From Marthasterias glacialis (taxonomy: Eukaryota > Echinodermata > Asteroidea > Forcipulatida > Asteriidae): a stretch of DNA of 64,000 nt. Both the position numbers and the translations under genes were made by a program. Location: the NCBI GenBank assembly GCA_911728455.2, contig OU452227.1:21547431-21611430 (forward strand), given 5' to 3'. Shown one piece after another: positions 1 to 12,370 of this stretch; the first letter of the stretch is position 1, and the number at the start of each line of letters is the position of its first letter. Under the pieces are notes generated by a model. That model was not told the origin of the DNA. It saw only the letters and a list, made by a program, of their open reading frames with translations, and searched no databases.

Positions 1-3000
1 GTTATTCACGTGGAATAATCCTGGTAGTCCTGAATGTAATGTGGCGATGATTTGGTGCTTTGGTGGAGATTTTGAACTTATTCCGGTGGTAGTTTCTGTA
101 TGGTTGTAAGCTTCAAGAAGGAGCGAAATCAACGTCAGTTTTCTCTTTTCTTCTTTCTTTTGATTTTTTTAAATGTTTTTTAGAACAGCGGAATAACCGA
201 TGGGGTCCCTGAATAAATTAGACAAACAAGTAAAGAAAGAGTAGATAAGGAACTCTTATTTTAAACAGGTTGGCACAGTTCAGTGTTTTCTCATCAAATC
301 TGTCCTTCCAATGACCTATCATACCGTATTATTACTAATAAAGCAATTTAAAGTAGATGATTATAATATTTATAATAATCATGACAGTTACTCAAAACTC
401 GTTCCCATAACAAGTTTAGTCTGAGAAGAAGTCTTGTCAGTAGACCGGTGGGAGTTATTTCATTGTGCCAACTGGTCTAAGCCACACCTCTACCTACTTT
501 TGTTTGACTGCCAATGGTATATTCCGTCATACGACTTTAAATAATTGTGCACCCATATGTTTTCTTCTTGTTTGCAGAACTGAGTAGTTCGCAGTTTTGG
601 AATATTATAATTACGACAATTTTCACATAAGCAATTTACACAGCAAAGTAGATATAGCGAACCGATTATGAATTGATACCCCACCAGCAAAATTATGACT
701 CTTCATAGATGTTTTATTTTTTTTTATTTTTTTTGTTTTTGTTTTTTGTCAGCTTACGTTAAGGTGTATTTCAATTTTAATGAAAGTAGTTACAGTTCAA
801 GGAAAACTAGACAGTTTTGATAGATCTTACTTTTCAATAAATAAATAATACAAATGGTGCGCGATCCTTTTAAAATTGGACTGGGTGGGGGCAGAGGCGC
901 CGAGTTGACTGGTTGATACAATATTTTTTGGTTTGATCGACTATAATAAGAAGTCTCCGTAGACATGGACACAAAACAAGCGAAGAGTTTTGTTGCTGCA
1001 TGTGGCCCTAAGTTTATCACAAGAAAGAGCATGTAGGTCATTAGGATTAAGTGGGGTTTTTTTTCTTTCACAAACTAATAATGATGAGTGACCTTGTGGG
1101 GTAGGGGGCCATCCACTCTGCCCTGTCCCATCGGGTAGAGCTGTTCGTAATTGTTGGAAAATGGCCGTTCCTTTTAATGAATAGATTCCATTAGATTTAT
1201 TAAATCCATTTAGACAGTTTTCATGTTTTATTCACCAGAAATATGGCGCCCCGTTGGGAGGAATATTTTGTTGTCATACTCCCATACAACAATGCAGATC
1301 AGTGCGTCATTGGTGCACGCAATGGCAGGCAAACGTTAATTTGATAGCCCGAGTATGCTTCTAATTATACTAAAACATACATTTTGTCAATATAAAAACA
1401 ACAGATGGAAATTATGTCCATAATGCAGGCTTCTAATAAAGCGAATATTTGTATAACTCAGTGAGGCAAAGTAAAAACTGATTACTGTTTGTATTGGCCC
1501 AGTTCTTATTCAACTCGAATGCAATACCTAAAAGGGTAGAGTCGTTTTAAAAATGTTTCTTAATTACATTTTTTTATTGTTATTATGTTATAATGTCTAA
1601 TGCAACTGAATCTGCCTGTTGATACAGCAAATATATATTTTTTTGTATTCCTTTGACTTCGTTTTGTAAAAGATATGTGTGGATGTATATCCATGTACCG
1701 GTATATGTATATAGCCACGTCTCCATTGGTCTCGCGTACAAAATAGAATCAAGAACGGATTCGGTTTGTAAAAACTCACAAATCTCTTCAGTTATTAAAG
1801 TCTTTCGTTTCAACGGGTAGACACGCTGACACAGACTAATTCAATCACAACATTTCCGCAGACTTACTCAAAACAAAGAACAAAATACTAAATCAATCGA
1901 CCCAGACGCACCAAAACATTAATTGTTGGTTGCGAGGGGGGGGGGGGGGGCGGATTCGAAGGCGTCATTTGTGCGTGTAAAACCCAGATGCTGCATGAGT
2001 CTGATCGATCAGACGTGTATTTCGTATTTTGTGATTGTATTTTTTTTTTTTTTTTTTTTTGTATTACAGAAGCTAAATTGGCGTGCACTTGTGTACGACA
2101 CCTTGATGTAGGCTAAACCCTGTACCTAAGTGTAGCCCAAACTACTTTAACGTCTTCGGTTACGCTAAAGGTTTTTTCACTGTGCGGGTGTCTCTCTGTT
2201 CGTTTTCGTGAAAAAAAAAATCTGTTAACCTCAATCATGTAAGTCATTGTGATAGAAGCCCGTGCAGTAATGTCCTCGTGAAAAAATACTAACAAAATTT
2301 TGATTGGAGAGTTGCACTATAACAAGAAAGGATGAAATTCAACAAACAAAAACTACCGCAAAAAAAAAAACAAGGAAAACGAATAACTACTTTGGCGATA
2401 TTGAAATACCGGAAGTCCATGGAAAAAAACAGGAGTACCTGTTTATTTACTTTACATGGAAAGTATATCAAAAAATGAGTACCTGTTTATTTACTTTATA
2501 TACAAAAATATATCCAAAAAGGACATTAATTTCCGGGTAACAAAATAATAACAACACAAAAATAAACAAACAAGTCACCGTGACTTTTTAAAAGAACGTA
2601 ATATGATCATCTCGGTCAAAACAAACCAAAGGAATCCAGTAAAGGACTTGCCTAATACCATGCACTCTCGGTGGCACTGGCATGTGATATCAACGGTTTT
2701 AAATCCCCCACCCGCATGTATCATAAATGCGCATGAGCTACGTACATTCATTACAGCGATAAACTCACCATAGATCCACCTCGACTCATCCGTCTCTACG
2801 TGTGTACACAAGGTAGATTGCCGGGCGGCAACTCGCTTGGGGATCAAGCTAACCTCTTGGACGCTTCAAAAACAAAATACATTGGATTTTGTACACCTTT
2901 TTTTTTTTTTAGTTATTATTATTGATATATATATATATTTTTTATTTGAGCATCTTCGAACGTGTGTGCTTGTGGGTTCACGGGGAAAAAGGGCGCTTCA

Positions 3001-4801
3001 GGCAAACTGTAAACAGCCGCATTCGGTTTCTATTTTGGGCGGCAGGTTATTTCCTACGTTGAGTTTCCTGCCGGCAATCATTGTCAAGGATTGTTTCTAT
3101 TGTTGTTACTGCTTTTATGTCAACCGCTCTTGCCGAGATTGCATTCATTCAAAATGAATCTAAAATAAACCTGTTTGACAAACGAAGTGTATACCGTGTC
3201 ACTTTAAAATTGTATTATAGCCCTAATTCGAAAGGGAAAAAAAAACAATCATAGTATTGCTGATAAAGCCGTTTTAAATAGTATTGATTCATTTTGGATG
3301 TACTAACAAAGTGCTAGGATATAATGAATTTGTCATAAAATGCTTAATGGAATACAATTTGTTTGATTTGGAAACCCAATACAAAAGTATTTGCCTGCTC
3401 AAATAAATCATATAATAGACGAGTGTTGCATTAGTAGACCGTCCGCCAACATCATAACGGCTGGTTATCTCTTGTAGAGCACCCTAACCGGTATTTGAGA
3501 AGTCTCGGGTTAAAAATATCTTCTGACCTGGGCCCACAGAGGTTTGCATCGAAGTGGACGGGATGATTGGCATACGTTTACTGGCCATAAACATAAGACC
3601 ATGCCAAGTACCCCGTACAGTGTTTGAGAGGTCGTGGGTTCCAGCCAAATCGTCGCTGGTAATACCCGTGTTTCCAACTGGGCATTTCACGTTGTGCAAT
3701 CTGAACTAATGACTCAGCTGAGCCCTAGAATGGTACTATATACATGCAAGCCAAAATGAGGCAAGTCACTAAACTGCGATATCTTCATGTATTAATAAAC
3801 ATAACGCGGAACCATTTTTCCATATTCATTCCCTTGTGACCGATACCTACTTGAACTGTCCCTACACACACAGCCCCATGCAGAGGATCGCATTAGGATG
3901 TTTACATCACCCCCAAAACAACTCATTGAATCCCGGATATTTTACATATTACGGGCTAAAAGTCATTATTTCGTAGTTTCACCACGGACTTCATCGACAT
4001 GCACACAGGCCTAAACGCTACCGTACGTCATGGCTGCTGTCGCTTTACTGTTTGGACTCAATCAAAATGGGCTTACTACTGTAATTGTTGATTCACCATG
4101 TTGATTCAGCGGCCACCTCAGCGTCGCCATTTTGAAAGGAAGCCCAAGTGCAACGCATCGTGTTGTATCTAAATTAAGACAGTCTTCGCTTTGGGGCTGT
4201 CGGCGTTAATCTAATCCATGCCGGTTAGCCAAAGCCACTGTCCCTTGGCGGGGCTTCAGACTTCAGATTAAATGTTCAGTTCTGATAACGTACATTATGT
4301 GGATCATGTAGTTTATGTCGAGTTTCACACTAGGCTTTTTGGATGGTGTCGCTACTACATTTACCGTAGGTCAAGTTCAAGTTGGAAGTTGCTTAGTGTT
4401 GTCCATGATTATAATTTTTGAGGTTTTTAGCGAACCCCTCGCCTTTTCTGCGGGATTGAATCAGAGATCATACTTTATAAATGTATACACCTTATGTATA
4501 ATGCAGTGTACACGTTTGTATTAACGCTGAATGCATCTTGAAAAAAATACATATATATACATGTACTCACTTAATACCTTTATCTGAGTAATTAATCATG
4601 TCCTTTCATGATGCAGCTTGCCCTATTGTTCGGTTCATTAATCTCCCTTTTGTATTACCGAACATTGGTATCCCTTTGTCCACTCTGCTGTAGTTTGATT
4701 GGTCATTAACTATCCCTTTGTCTGTAACGCATTCCCTTTGATTGGCTATCATTTCCCAGCCTATGTCTGGATTCCTTCCCACAATTTTACTCCCCTTGTT
4801 T
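1..4801. other. Intergenic DNA, no gene recognised
   Basis: AT-rich sequence with many stops in all frames. The short ORFs here lack recognisable domains and lie over homopolymers. Visible items are T-rich tracts near 716-745, a run of 15 G at 1936-1950, a run of 21 T at 2040-2060, and a 44-bp direct duplication around 2433-2520. A block near 3480-3710 holds two related pieces ending in the phrase 'tttgagag/aagtc.cgggtt', possibly an old interspersed repeat; it was not identified. Confidence 0.6.
2433..2515. repeat. 44-bp tandem duplication
   Basis: The string gagtacctgtttatttactt occurs at 2433 and again at 2477, each followed by a similar AT-rich tail with an a/t-rich 'tatatcaaaaa' motif. 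This is a two-copy direct repeat with a period of about 44 bp. It explains the short lysine- and threonine-rich ORF across it. Confidence 0.7.
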
Positions 4802-4906
4802 TAATAAATGGATCCATTTTTATGTTTGTGCTTGTTTTTGCCTCTGACGAAGGTCCGGTTTGGAACGAAAGCTAAGGCCATCAACCCTACTAGTTTTATT
4901 TATATA
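4802..4906 (+). mobile_element. Penelope-like/retrozyme remnant with hammerhead ribozyme core
   Basis: A second copy of this roughly 105-bp sequence lies on the other strand at 14536-14640, about 90% identical, so it is an interspersed repeat. It contains a type I hammerhead layout: stem I GCCT (4840-4843) pairing with AGGC (4875-4878); core CTGACGA (4844-4850); an unpaired A, then imperfect stem II GGTCC/GGAAC with 4 of 5 pairs (4852-4856 and 4862-4866); GAAA (4867-4870); a minimal 2-bp stem III AG/CT; and cleavage triplet CTA (4872-4874). Hammerheads with very short stem III are known from Penelope-like retroelements and retrozymes. No reverse transcriptase is adjacent, so this is a terminal or non-autonomous fragment. 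Assignment to Penelope is inference. Confidence 0.55.
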
Positions 4907-6658
4907 TATGCCTAGGTTTGGAACACTGTATCACTGTTCTCTGAAACAATCATCATGTAACCCGCGCGTTAAAACGAAGATTGCTTTCTCACATACACAA
5001 TCGTGGCCGACGACACAAGGGAGTTCAAGAATAAAAACCGAGCAATATTACACCCAGTGGCTTCCCCCGTACAGTTCGTCACCTCGCAACTAGAACTCAT
5101 TTCATGCCCAATACCACCCTTCCTGTATCACTTTCACAGTGTATCTTTGTTTAAGGCATCTGTGGGTTTAACACGCTCACTGAACAACAGCTCGGCCGAC
5201 TTGTTTGAAGAGCAATAATAAGTCTTCTCCGTATCCCCACAAAAAAAAAAAAAATAATGAAAGCCGCGGTATCTAGGCCATCAGTTTATTTGCACCCAGT
5301 TTTTAAATTTGCTCTCATTCAAACAAGCGACAGAGGTTAGTGGGTGATGGCGGATCAGCGACTGATAACTAAATTTGAGAAGGAATGTATACACACCGTG
5401 TGAAAAGTGTTTGAACTGTTATCCTGCCGTAATGCTTTATTTTATAACTACGGTTGGTTTCAATTTGTAACTTCCTGGTACAAACTAATCAGTTCGTTCA
5501 CTGGGAATTTCTTCAGAGAGCAGATTCCCTTGATGACAGGGGGAAAAAAAGGAGAGGTTCGGGTGGCATTGCTCTGTTGACACGGAAAAACCCTCTGCTG
5601 TTTCTTATTCCAAGGATTTTTTTTTTTCTTCTTCTTCCTTCACCTTGTTTCCTATTGGCTCGATTGTTAAAACCGTATACAAGAGAGTGATCAGACGTTC
5701 TCGTCACGAACGGCTAGGGTACTAATAAATCATCGGCAGCGTGGTCGGGAATATCAAGCGGACAACCCGGTCATCAGACTCGGTATAGGTTAAGGTATTG
5801 AGGAAAAGTGATGAATGCAACCGTAATAAAGGAAAGCGTCCTGAACATTGGGCATGCTGCGTGGCGAAACCCGAACGTGTTGCCATTCCGCAACGCAGAT
5901 TTCAGATACAATTTAAGCCACAACCACCTTCTCATTGGAAATAGAGAGATTCGGCTCCCTAGAGTTAAAAAAGAAGAAGAAGAAGAAGAAGAAGAAGGCC
6001 GGGTTAACGGTCGTATGTACTCAGATGTCGGCCAAAACACCATCTTGGATCGTGTGATATCAGACCTACAAGAACGTGTCTAAAAATGATGTATTTTCGA
6101 AAAAACAGAAAGCAAAGCGCGAAGGCCTGTTGGTGAAAAGGTTTGTTCTAATTTGCTCTTTAACGTACTCGGGAAAGTTCGATGGAAACAAAGTCTGGAG
6201 ATGTATACTTTACCATCAAAATAGTTGTTATACTCCATTCCGGTTCGGCCCCTCCACCACTCAATTACCTGAAGGACAACCCCCCTCCCCCGGCATATTG
6301 TCAAATTTATGTAAACACCTTTCAAATAGACCCTAGATACCGTTACAAACTTAACAACCCACGAGTGCCGTCTTTGGTGAGTTTCTCCCTGACGGCAACA
6401 ACAACAATCGAACCTAAACTCCCAAACCCGGATCCAGCTACTCCCAGAGTACCGTAAAGTACATGACGTTAGGCCTATAGGCTAGAGAACTCCGCCGGCT
6501 TGGAACGGAATCCGTAACCAAGAATGTCTACATTCACTCATGTTGAACCTAAGAACGGGTCACATAGCCAACTCATAGTCATAATATGTGCTTGTAATGT
6601 TTCACTACTTGAACTGTACTGCTTTCTTCTAAAGGGAACATTTTAACATTTTTTTCTG
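4907..6658. other. Intergenic DNA, no gene recognised
   Basis: Mixed-composition sequence with a poly-A run near 5240-5253 and a pure GAA tract at 5972-5997. The tract lies inside a 91-codon plus-strand ORF (5808-6083) and gives it a run of glutamates. The opposite strand is open too, with a run of serines, as expected of repeat-driven ORFs. No splice context or domain supports coding. Confidence 0.5.
5972..5997. repeat. (GAA)n microsatellite
   Basis: Uninterrupted GAA trinucleotide repeat of about 26 bp. It encodes the glutamate run in one of the spurious overlapping ORFs. Confidence 0.9.
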
Positions 6659-6900
6659 AGCTCTAAAAACTCCCGGGTCAGAATTGACCCGGATTCAGGG
6701 TCTCAGGGGACCTGACCCATTTGCGGGTCAGGCTGACCCGGAAACTGAATAAAAATCGGGATTTCGACACGGATTGTGCATTTTGACGCAGTTTTGGGTC
6801 AGTGTGACACCAGTTGCTGGTTATACTGACCTAGAAATGGGTCAGGCTCCCTGTGACCCGGAATCTGGGTCAATTCTGACCCCGGGAGATTTTCAGAGTG
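6659..6900. mobile_element. Miniature inverted-repeat element built of GGGTCA/TGACCC blocks
   Basis: The left end (ctctaaaaactcccgggtca, continuing to 6697) is the approximate reverse complement of the right end (6861-6900, ending agattttcagagtg). The termini of nearly 40 bp differ by only a few bases. Between them the motifs GGGTCA and TGACCC recur many times in both orientations, as if internal sub-repeats had expanded. There is no ORF, and the size of about 240 bp fits a non-autonomous DNA transposon. A clear target-site duplication was not seen. A short plus ORF starting at 6774 is an accident of the repeat. Confidence 0.65.
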
Positions 6901-7671
6901 TGGTCCTACATTGTTCTTTTGTGTTGGTTGTAATGCTTTTTACAGAGCTATTTGGTCAATATGGAATTTCATTCCACAGGGAATTGTGCGAGGTTGTTCG
7001 ACTAGGAAATGTAATTAATTTATTACCGGCTCAGCTTTACTGCGTAAGGAATAACATGTTTTAAAAAGTCTTTAATAAGTTCATCTTGATTATTGATGAA
7101 ACATAAATGGTAGGAATTTGTTTTAGCTTTTTCGAACAAGTCCAAACCATTGCCCACAACGCCCTGTGCGACGACTAAGAAAGGGTGTAAAAGGCAGTTG
7201 GGAATTGTTCATGGTTGCCAGTCTAAAAAGAAGCTCCTAGTTTAGGGAGTGAAACGTAACTAATCACGTGAGTAACATCTACACACCTGTCCGGATTCGA
7301 AGGGAAAACAATCCTCATTCCTGTTTTTAAAAGGCTGTAAATTAACCCGAGACATGATATTAATTTCATCGGGATGAGTCTGTTAAGTTATTATGATATT
7401 AATTTCTGGCGACGAAAACCAAGGATGTCTCAAAACCCAACTTAAACACTGTCTTGGAAGTCTGAGAAAACCCTCCATGTAGACAATGGTGCCTGCAGTG
7501 CACCAGAAACGCCGAGGTAAATCCATATACTCTTCCGCGATGAGTGTTCTGGGTTCTTTTGCTTGCTCTACCCCCATCCTAGTACGCGGGACCTAAGACG
7601 GCTTTACGTCCCATCTGAAGGACAAAGCATTATTATTATAGTATAAAAAGTATATTGATCAAGGACAAGCG

Positions 7672-7709
7672 CATCGTGACTGGCCAGGCTCATCGTGACT
7701 GGCCAGGCT
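7672..7709. repeat. 19-bp tandem duplication at the SINE end
   Basis: The unit catcgtgactggccaggct occurs twice in direct succession (7672-7690 and 7691-7709), at the acceptor-stem end of the minus-strand tRNA-like sequence. It may reflect slippage or a duplicated SINE terminus. Confidence 0.85.
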
Positions 7710-7776
7710 GGGATTCGAACACTCTCTGTGAACGACAGAACTTGATTACGGTGCACCAGATCGCTCGGCCGCGACG
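7691..7776 (-). mobile_element. tRNA-derived SINE fragment
   Basis: Read on the minus strand it has a box-A-like GGCCGAGCG, then CACCGTAATCAAGTTCTG, then a box-B-like GTTCGAATCCC and an end near GTCACGATG. This is the layout of a class II (Leu/Ser type) tRNA-derived RNA polymerase III promoter. The same order and similar words occur in the better SINE at 50430-50720, so both probably belong to one family. It is too degenerate for a functional tRNA, because the acceptor stem does not close. A plus-strand ORF across it is not coding. Confidence 0.5.
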
Positions 7777-10700
7777 CTCCCACGAAACGAGTGTTATGCT
7801 TTTAATTTCATTAAACGGTGACATTAATCATCATTATCTCGTGGGATGAGGATCTTGTGTTAATAGATGATGAACTGATATTGACCGTGAAGGGTAATGG
7901 GAAAGTGATCATTGGTAAGAAAGTTATGTCAACACAATTAAGACCGAGTAAACCTTTGTTTACAAAAAGAGTGACCGTGTACATTACATGGCCTTTCTGG
8001 CAGGCGGAATATGACACTATAATTTATTGTCTTTCACAATTTCTACATAAATCTAAAAATAGCATAAAAGTAACAGCTGAACAAGTTATTGATGTGCACC
8101 CTGTCCTCATACCAAAAGTTGATACAAATCAGACAGTGTAATCTCCATAAAATAATATAAGGTTTAATGTTTTCTTCCAATGAGCTGTGCACAGATCTTG
8201 CCGGCAGGAAGTCCAGGCTCTGTGGATATTTTGTGAAAATGTATTGTCATAGGTTACGTGGTCTATAATTAATTACTTCATAGTCATTCTTAGAAACATA
8301 ATGTCAAGTATAATGATAGACTGGCAATCATCTAGTTCATACATCGTGTTTATAATGTAAAGGTCTCAATAATTTACAACAGGGAATTGATAAACTGACG
8401 ACTCCTGCGCCAGTTGATGTCAAATGCAGATGATATGCGCTGCCTGCAAATCTCTTTAATGAAAAAAACAGGAAACGGGAAAATGTGTACATTATCTCAT
8501 GCCCAACGGTTTGAAGTGATCCGAATCACGTAGGGAGAGATGGAATATGTTGCCCAAGAACTGAACATTTTTTTCCCGCGGGACAGAGAGACAGATTCTG
8601 AGTACCGCTTCAACAGCACTCCCCAATGTGTCAGTCAACCGGCGCTGTAACAAATTGGAAATGTAAACACGGCCCGGTTATTAAAGAGGAAAATCCAATC
8701 GTCACTCAGTACACCTTTTTTTTTTTACCTGACAATATTACAAAGTGCTGGCAATATTACAGTGTTGGTCTTTGTAGCAGTACATGTGTCACTTCGCGTG
8801 AAGTGTGCTCTCAAACCATTCGGTATTTTATGTTTCACGTTACGTTACGCCTGCGAAAACCTAATCTTAAAACTAATTATTTCTCGAAGCGTTAAGGGTG
8901 AAAATGTGTGTAATCATTTACTTCTTCCTGACCCGAGCTTCCTCCTCTAGTGTCCTGATATGTTGACGGCAAACCATGATTTATGTTTTTGATCTGCATA
9001 TTCTCTAATGATTGTTTGTAATATTTGTGAAGTTGATGACGTGGGAAACTTTCGGTTTACCTTTCATACAGGGTTTGCCGACCGTGTATACGAAAACACA
9101 TCCAAAGAGTCTTCCAAAGCTATAGTGGATTTTAAGTGCGAGTTGTAATGTGTGGTTTCCTGGTTTGAATTACATTTTTACCCTTTTCAAGTTTCTGTTT
9201 CTTATTGATCATCTCGCTCTCGAGGGTCCAATTAAAACGTTTGGTTCCTGAGTTTTTCCAAATGCCGGTTTCGAAGATCTGAGCGAACGTAACGCTACGA
9301 TTAACCCGATTGGGCTTCTGTTTGGCATGGATTGTTACTAACACGTGATAGTCCAGTTTAAAGTTTGTTTCTGTTTTGAACTTTAAAGGCGCAGTTTCTG
9401 TTTCTGGTTCTGATTGCCAGTGAGTGACTACACACGTTTGGTTCCACTTACCTGTGAATCAAACAGTACTGTCATTGTATCGCCTTAAGTCGGTTCAATA
9501 TCACCAAACTAAAAAGATTAAAGAAGGTAATATTAACCTGACCCCATTTCTGGTAGAATGAAAACCAGTATGTGTTTGTCACGGCACAAACAGATCATGA
9601 CAAAGACCTTAGCTACACGATTAAGATTTATCCCCGGTGAAATCACCAACGGCTAGCAAACACCTTTTTTATTGAGACAATAAAAACCACATTTTCATTA
9701 ACGCTGTTCGAGGAGATAATAAGACTGTTTGATATACCGTTGCCACTCTTCAGTTTGGAGTCAGAGTGTGCCGTTGACCCCCATTACCTCAGGGGACTGT
9801 GAACATTCCCGTTGATTTAGGCGCCACACTCGAGGGGGACAAATGTCATAAGCACGACCAGACTTGATATCTCCGTTTTTTGACGCGGCGCTAGCGCCCC
9901 TACACCTACCGTTATACCTCCCCGAAGAGCACGCAGACGCTCCAGCGTTGAATCGGAATGATATTTACCAATCTAATGCCTTCATGTTTTAGGGATCAGT
10001 TTGAGGTTTTGGGTGGCGATCGCTCCCAGAGCAAATAATTCACCTGTTCGGCGCTGGAATGAAGTCCGTGCTCTTTCTTGTTTTTGTTGACGGCGCAATT
10101 GGTATTAATGCACATGAGTGAATGGATGGTCGTTGGCGCGTTATTGAACAATCCAGGGACTCGGGGACAAACCACAAAATGTCAGGTAAACATCGCATCA
10201 AGAGTACCACTTCAGTATCTACGTCGCTTAACTTCGCTTAATTCAAGGAGTGTGTTTTCTTTGCCGTGGCAGTAAATTACGGGCTGCTCTGTTAAGACAT
10301 TCTTAGGCGACAGTTATCAATATCTACTCCTTATTGTATTAGAACATATAACAAAGGATAAGCGTATCTTGGAATAACACCTTCTGCTTCTTGAGGGAGC
10401 TATTATCTTGAATGGAAAACCCTTTTTATATCGCAGATATTATTTTTAAATTGCAAAAACGTTGTATCGGACTATGCGATGGGAAGAATGAAAGCAAATG
10501 TCGAATTTAATTTTTATATCCAGTTTCAATATTTGTTCCCGGCTATTCGGTTTCATCTCGTAGGTTTTCTTGACGTTGTTGTTTTGGCGGGAAAACCACG
10601 GACTCCTTATAGAAATGGTACAAAAGAGTCCCTCCACGGGATAAATATTGACCGAAATCAACCCTCAGCAGAAGTGCAGAGCTCGGCTTGATCCCTGCCT

Positions 10701-10983
10701 GACAGATATCGAAAGTACCTTGAACCACAACTGGTCCTTTCAATCGATTTGGATTTATTTCCCTACAGTAATTTGAGTTTCAAATCGAGTCAATAACTGT
10801 GATATCTATCCAACGGCCGAGTTCAAGTAACACCAACCAACAAACTTCAAATGTGAAGGTGACATTGAAAAAAAAGAGACCATTTGAGGACTTGCCAGAT
10901 TTGAGATTGGCGCCAATTTTACGCAGACGCCTCGGCACCTCGCACGCTGACTGTTGTGGAAAAATAATAATAGTAACAATCTG

Positions 10984-11483
10984 NNNNNNNNNNNNNNNNN
11001 NNNNNNNNNNNNNNNNNNNNNNNNNNNNNNNNNNNNNNNNNNNNNNNNNNNNNNNNNNNNNNNNNNNNNNNNNNNNNNNNNNNNNNNNNNNNNNNNNNNN
11101 NNNNNNNNNNNNNNNNNNNNNNNNNNNNNNNNNNNNNNNNNNNNNNNNNNNNNNNNNNNNNNNNNNNNNNNNNNNNNNNNNNNNNNNNNNNNNNNNNNNN
11201 NNNNNNNNNNNNNNNNNNNNNNNNNNNNNNNNNNNNNNNNNNNNNNNNNNNNNNNNNNNNNNNNNNNNNNNNNNNNNNNNNNNNNNNNNNNNNNNNNNNN
11301 NNNNNNNNNNNNNNNNNNNNNNNNNNNNNNNNNNNNNNNNNNNNNNNNNNNNNNNNNNNNNNNNNNNNNNNNNNNNNNNNNNNNNNNNNNNNNNNNNNNN
11401 NNNNNNNNNNNNNNNNNNNNNNNNNNNNNNNNNNNNNNNNNNNNNNNNNNNNNNNNNNNNNNNNNNNNNNNNNNNNNNNNNNN
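10984..11483. other. Assembly gap of exactly 500 N
   Basis: An uninterrupted run of 500 N. The round length suggests a scaffold placeholder of unknown real size. Three long ORFs crossing it are artefacts of untranslated N. Confidence 0.99.
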
Positions 11484-11971
11484 GCAATGGGTTCAAATGT
11501 TTACAGTCACAACGGTTTAACGGAATCCTTTGTTTAGAATAGATTTAAAAGAGAAAAGTATGCCCGAATGGTTTCCTAACTGTGATAACTGCTTGATTTT
11601 ATTTTTATTGATTATATTGGTTACTAACTAACGCGTTTGTACTATTTCTATTAGTTGTTGACATCTTAAGCGATCTCTGTGTACTTTCAATAATGATGTT
11701 TTAATGATTCCAAGAAGATCCATGTGTATGGGCTTTGTCCTTGCTCTATGCTGTCAAAAGGCTACACGAATTACCCTTGGTGTCAGAATATTTTTTTAAT
11801 CAATTTATCTATCAAATAATGGCGAACTGTATCAGTGGTCAAACAGGAATCGAATGACTCTTTGTAACCAAAACACATACAACCATATCGATGGAAATTA
11901 ACCCTGTCAGGACGTGTTCGATTGTTTGTTGTTTGTTTGTTGTTGTTTTTCTTCTTTTTCTTACCATACAT
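11484..11971. other. Intergenic DNA between the gap and a MITE
   Basis: AT-rich sequence with a TTG/TTTG-rich stretch near 11922-11950. No gene recognised. Confidence 0.5.
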
Positions 11972-12370
11972 TTAAAGGCAGGGTATACCTTTTGTATTTG
12001 GAACCGTACGTTTGATGAAATCCTGTATAATCGTAGATATATATCATAAAACTAACCTCTGAAATGTTTGTTTCAAAAGGTGTTAGCGTTCTATGAGATC
12101 GGTGAAAATCTTGAGCGGCTATTTCCACGCAGAAGGATCCGAATATGCTGACACTGCATGTTTTTCATTACGTGAAAAGGGGCAATTATGCCTGAAGCCT
12201 TTCTCAGATTCAAATCTTTTAGCGAGAAATTACCTCAAAAACTACGTTACTTCAAAGGGAGTAGTTTGTCACAATTGGTTATTTCAGCTCTCCGTTGCTC
12301 CTTATATAAAGTAAATTTTTATGGTTATTTATTTTTTGGAGGTACGACCGAAAGTATCCCCTGCCTTTAA
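11972..12370. mobile_element. TTAA-flanked MITE (piggyBac-like termini)
   Basis: The left end reads TTAAAGGCAGGG and the right end, reverse-complemented, reads TTAAAGGCAGGGG, so a 399-bp element is bounded by TTAA on both sides. The interior contains phrases such as 'ctcaaaaactacgttacttc' followed by a GGGAG block, which I associate with a very abundant sea-star miniature element. TTAA target sites are typical of piggyBac-type transposition. There is no transposase. The overlapping 73- and 60-codon plus ORFs (12093-12370) lie wholly inside and are not genes. The family attribution is from memory and uncertain. Confidence 0.7.

Larger units (their letters stand above)
6901..10983. other. Intergenic DNA up to the assembly gap
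   Basis: Apart from the tRNA-like fragment at 7691-7776, no repeat family or gene was recognised. A 107-codon ORF at 7818-8141 has no recognisable motif and no strong splice context. Short ORFs near 8626-8950 and 10446-10743 overlap each other on both strands. Confidence 0.5.

Noticed and set aside
5774-6083. Overlapping 91- and 89-codon ORFs with poly-Glu or poly-Ser
   Set aside because: Driven by the GAA repeat; no start context, splice signals or family match.
10780-11542. Long ORFs (188-247 codons) across the assembly gap
   Set aside because: They are open only because N codons contain no stops; the real flanking parts are short and have no motif.
12093-12370. ORFs of 60 and 73 codons
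   Set aside because: They lie wholly inside the TTAA-flanked miniature element.
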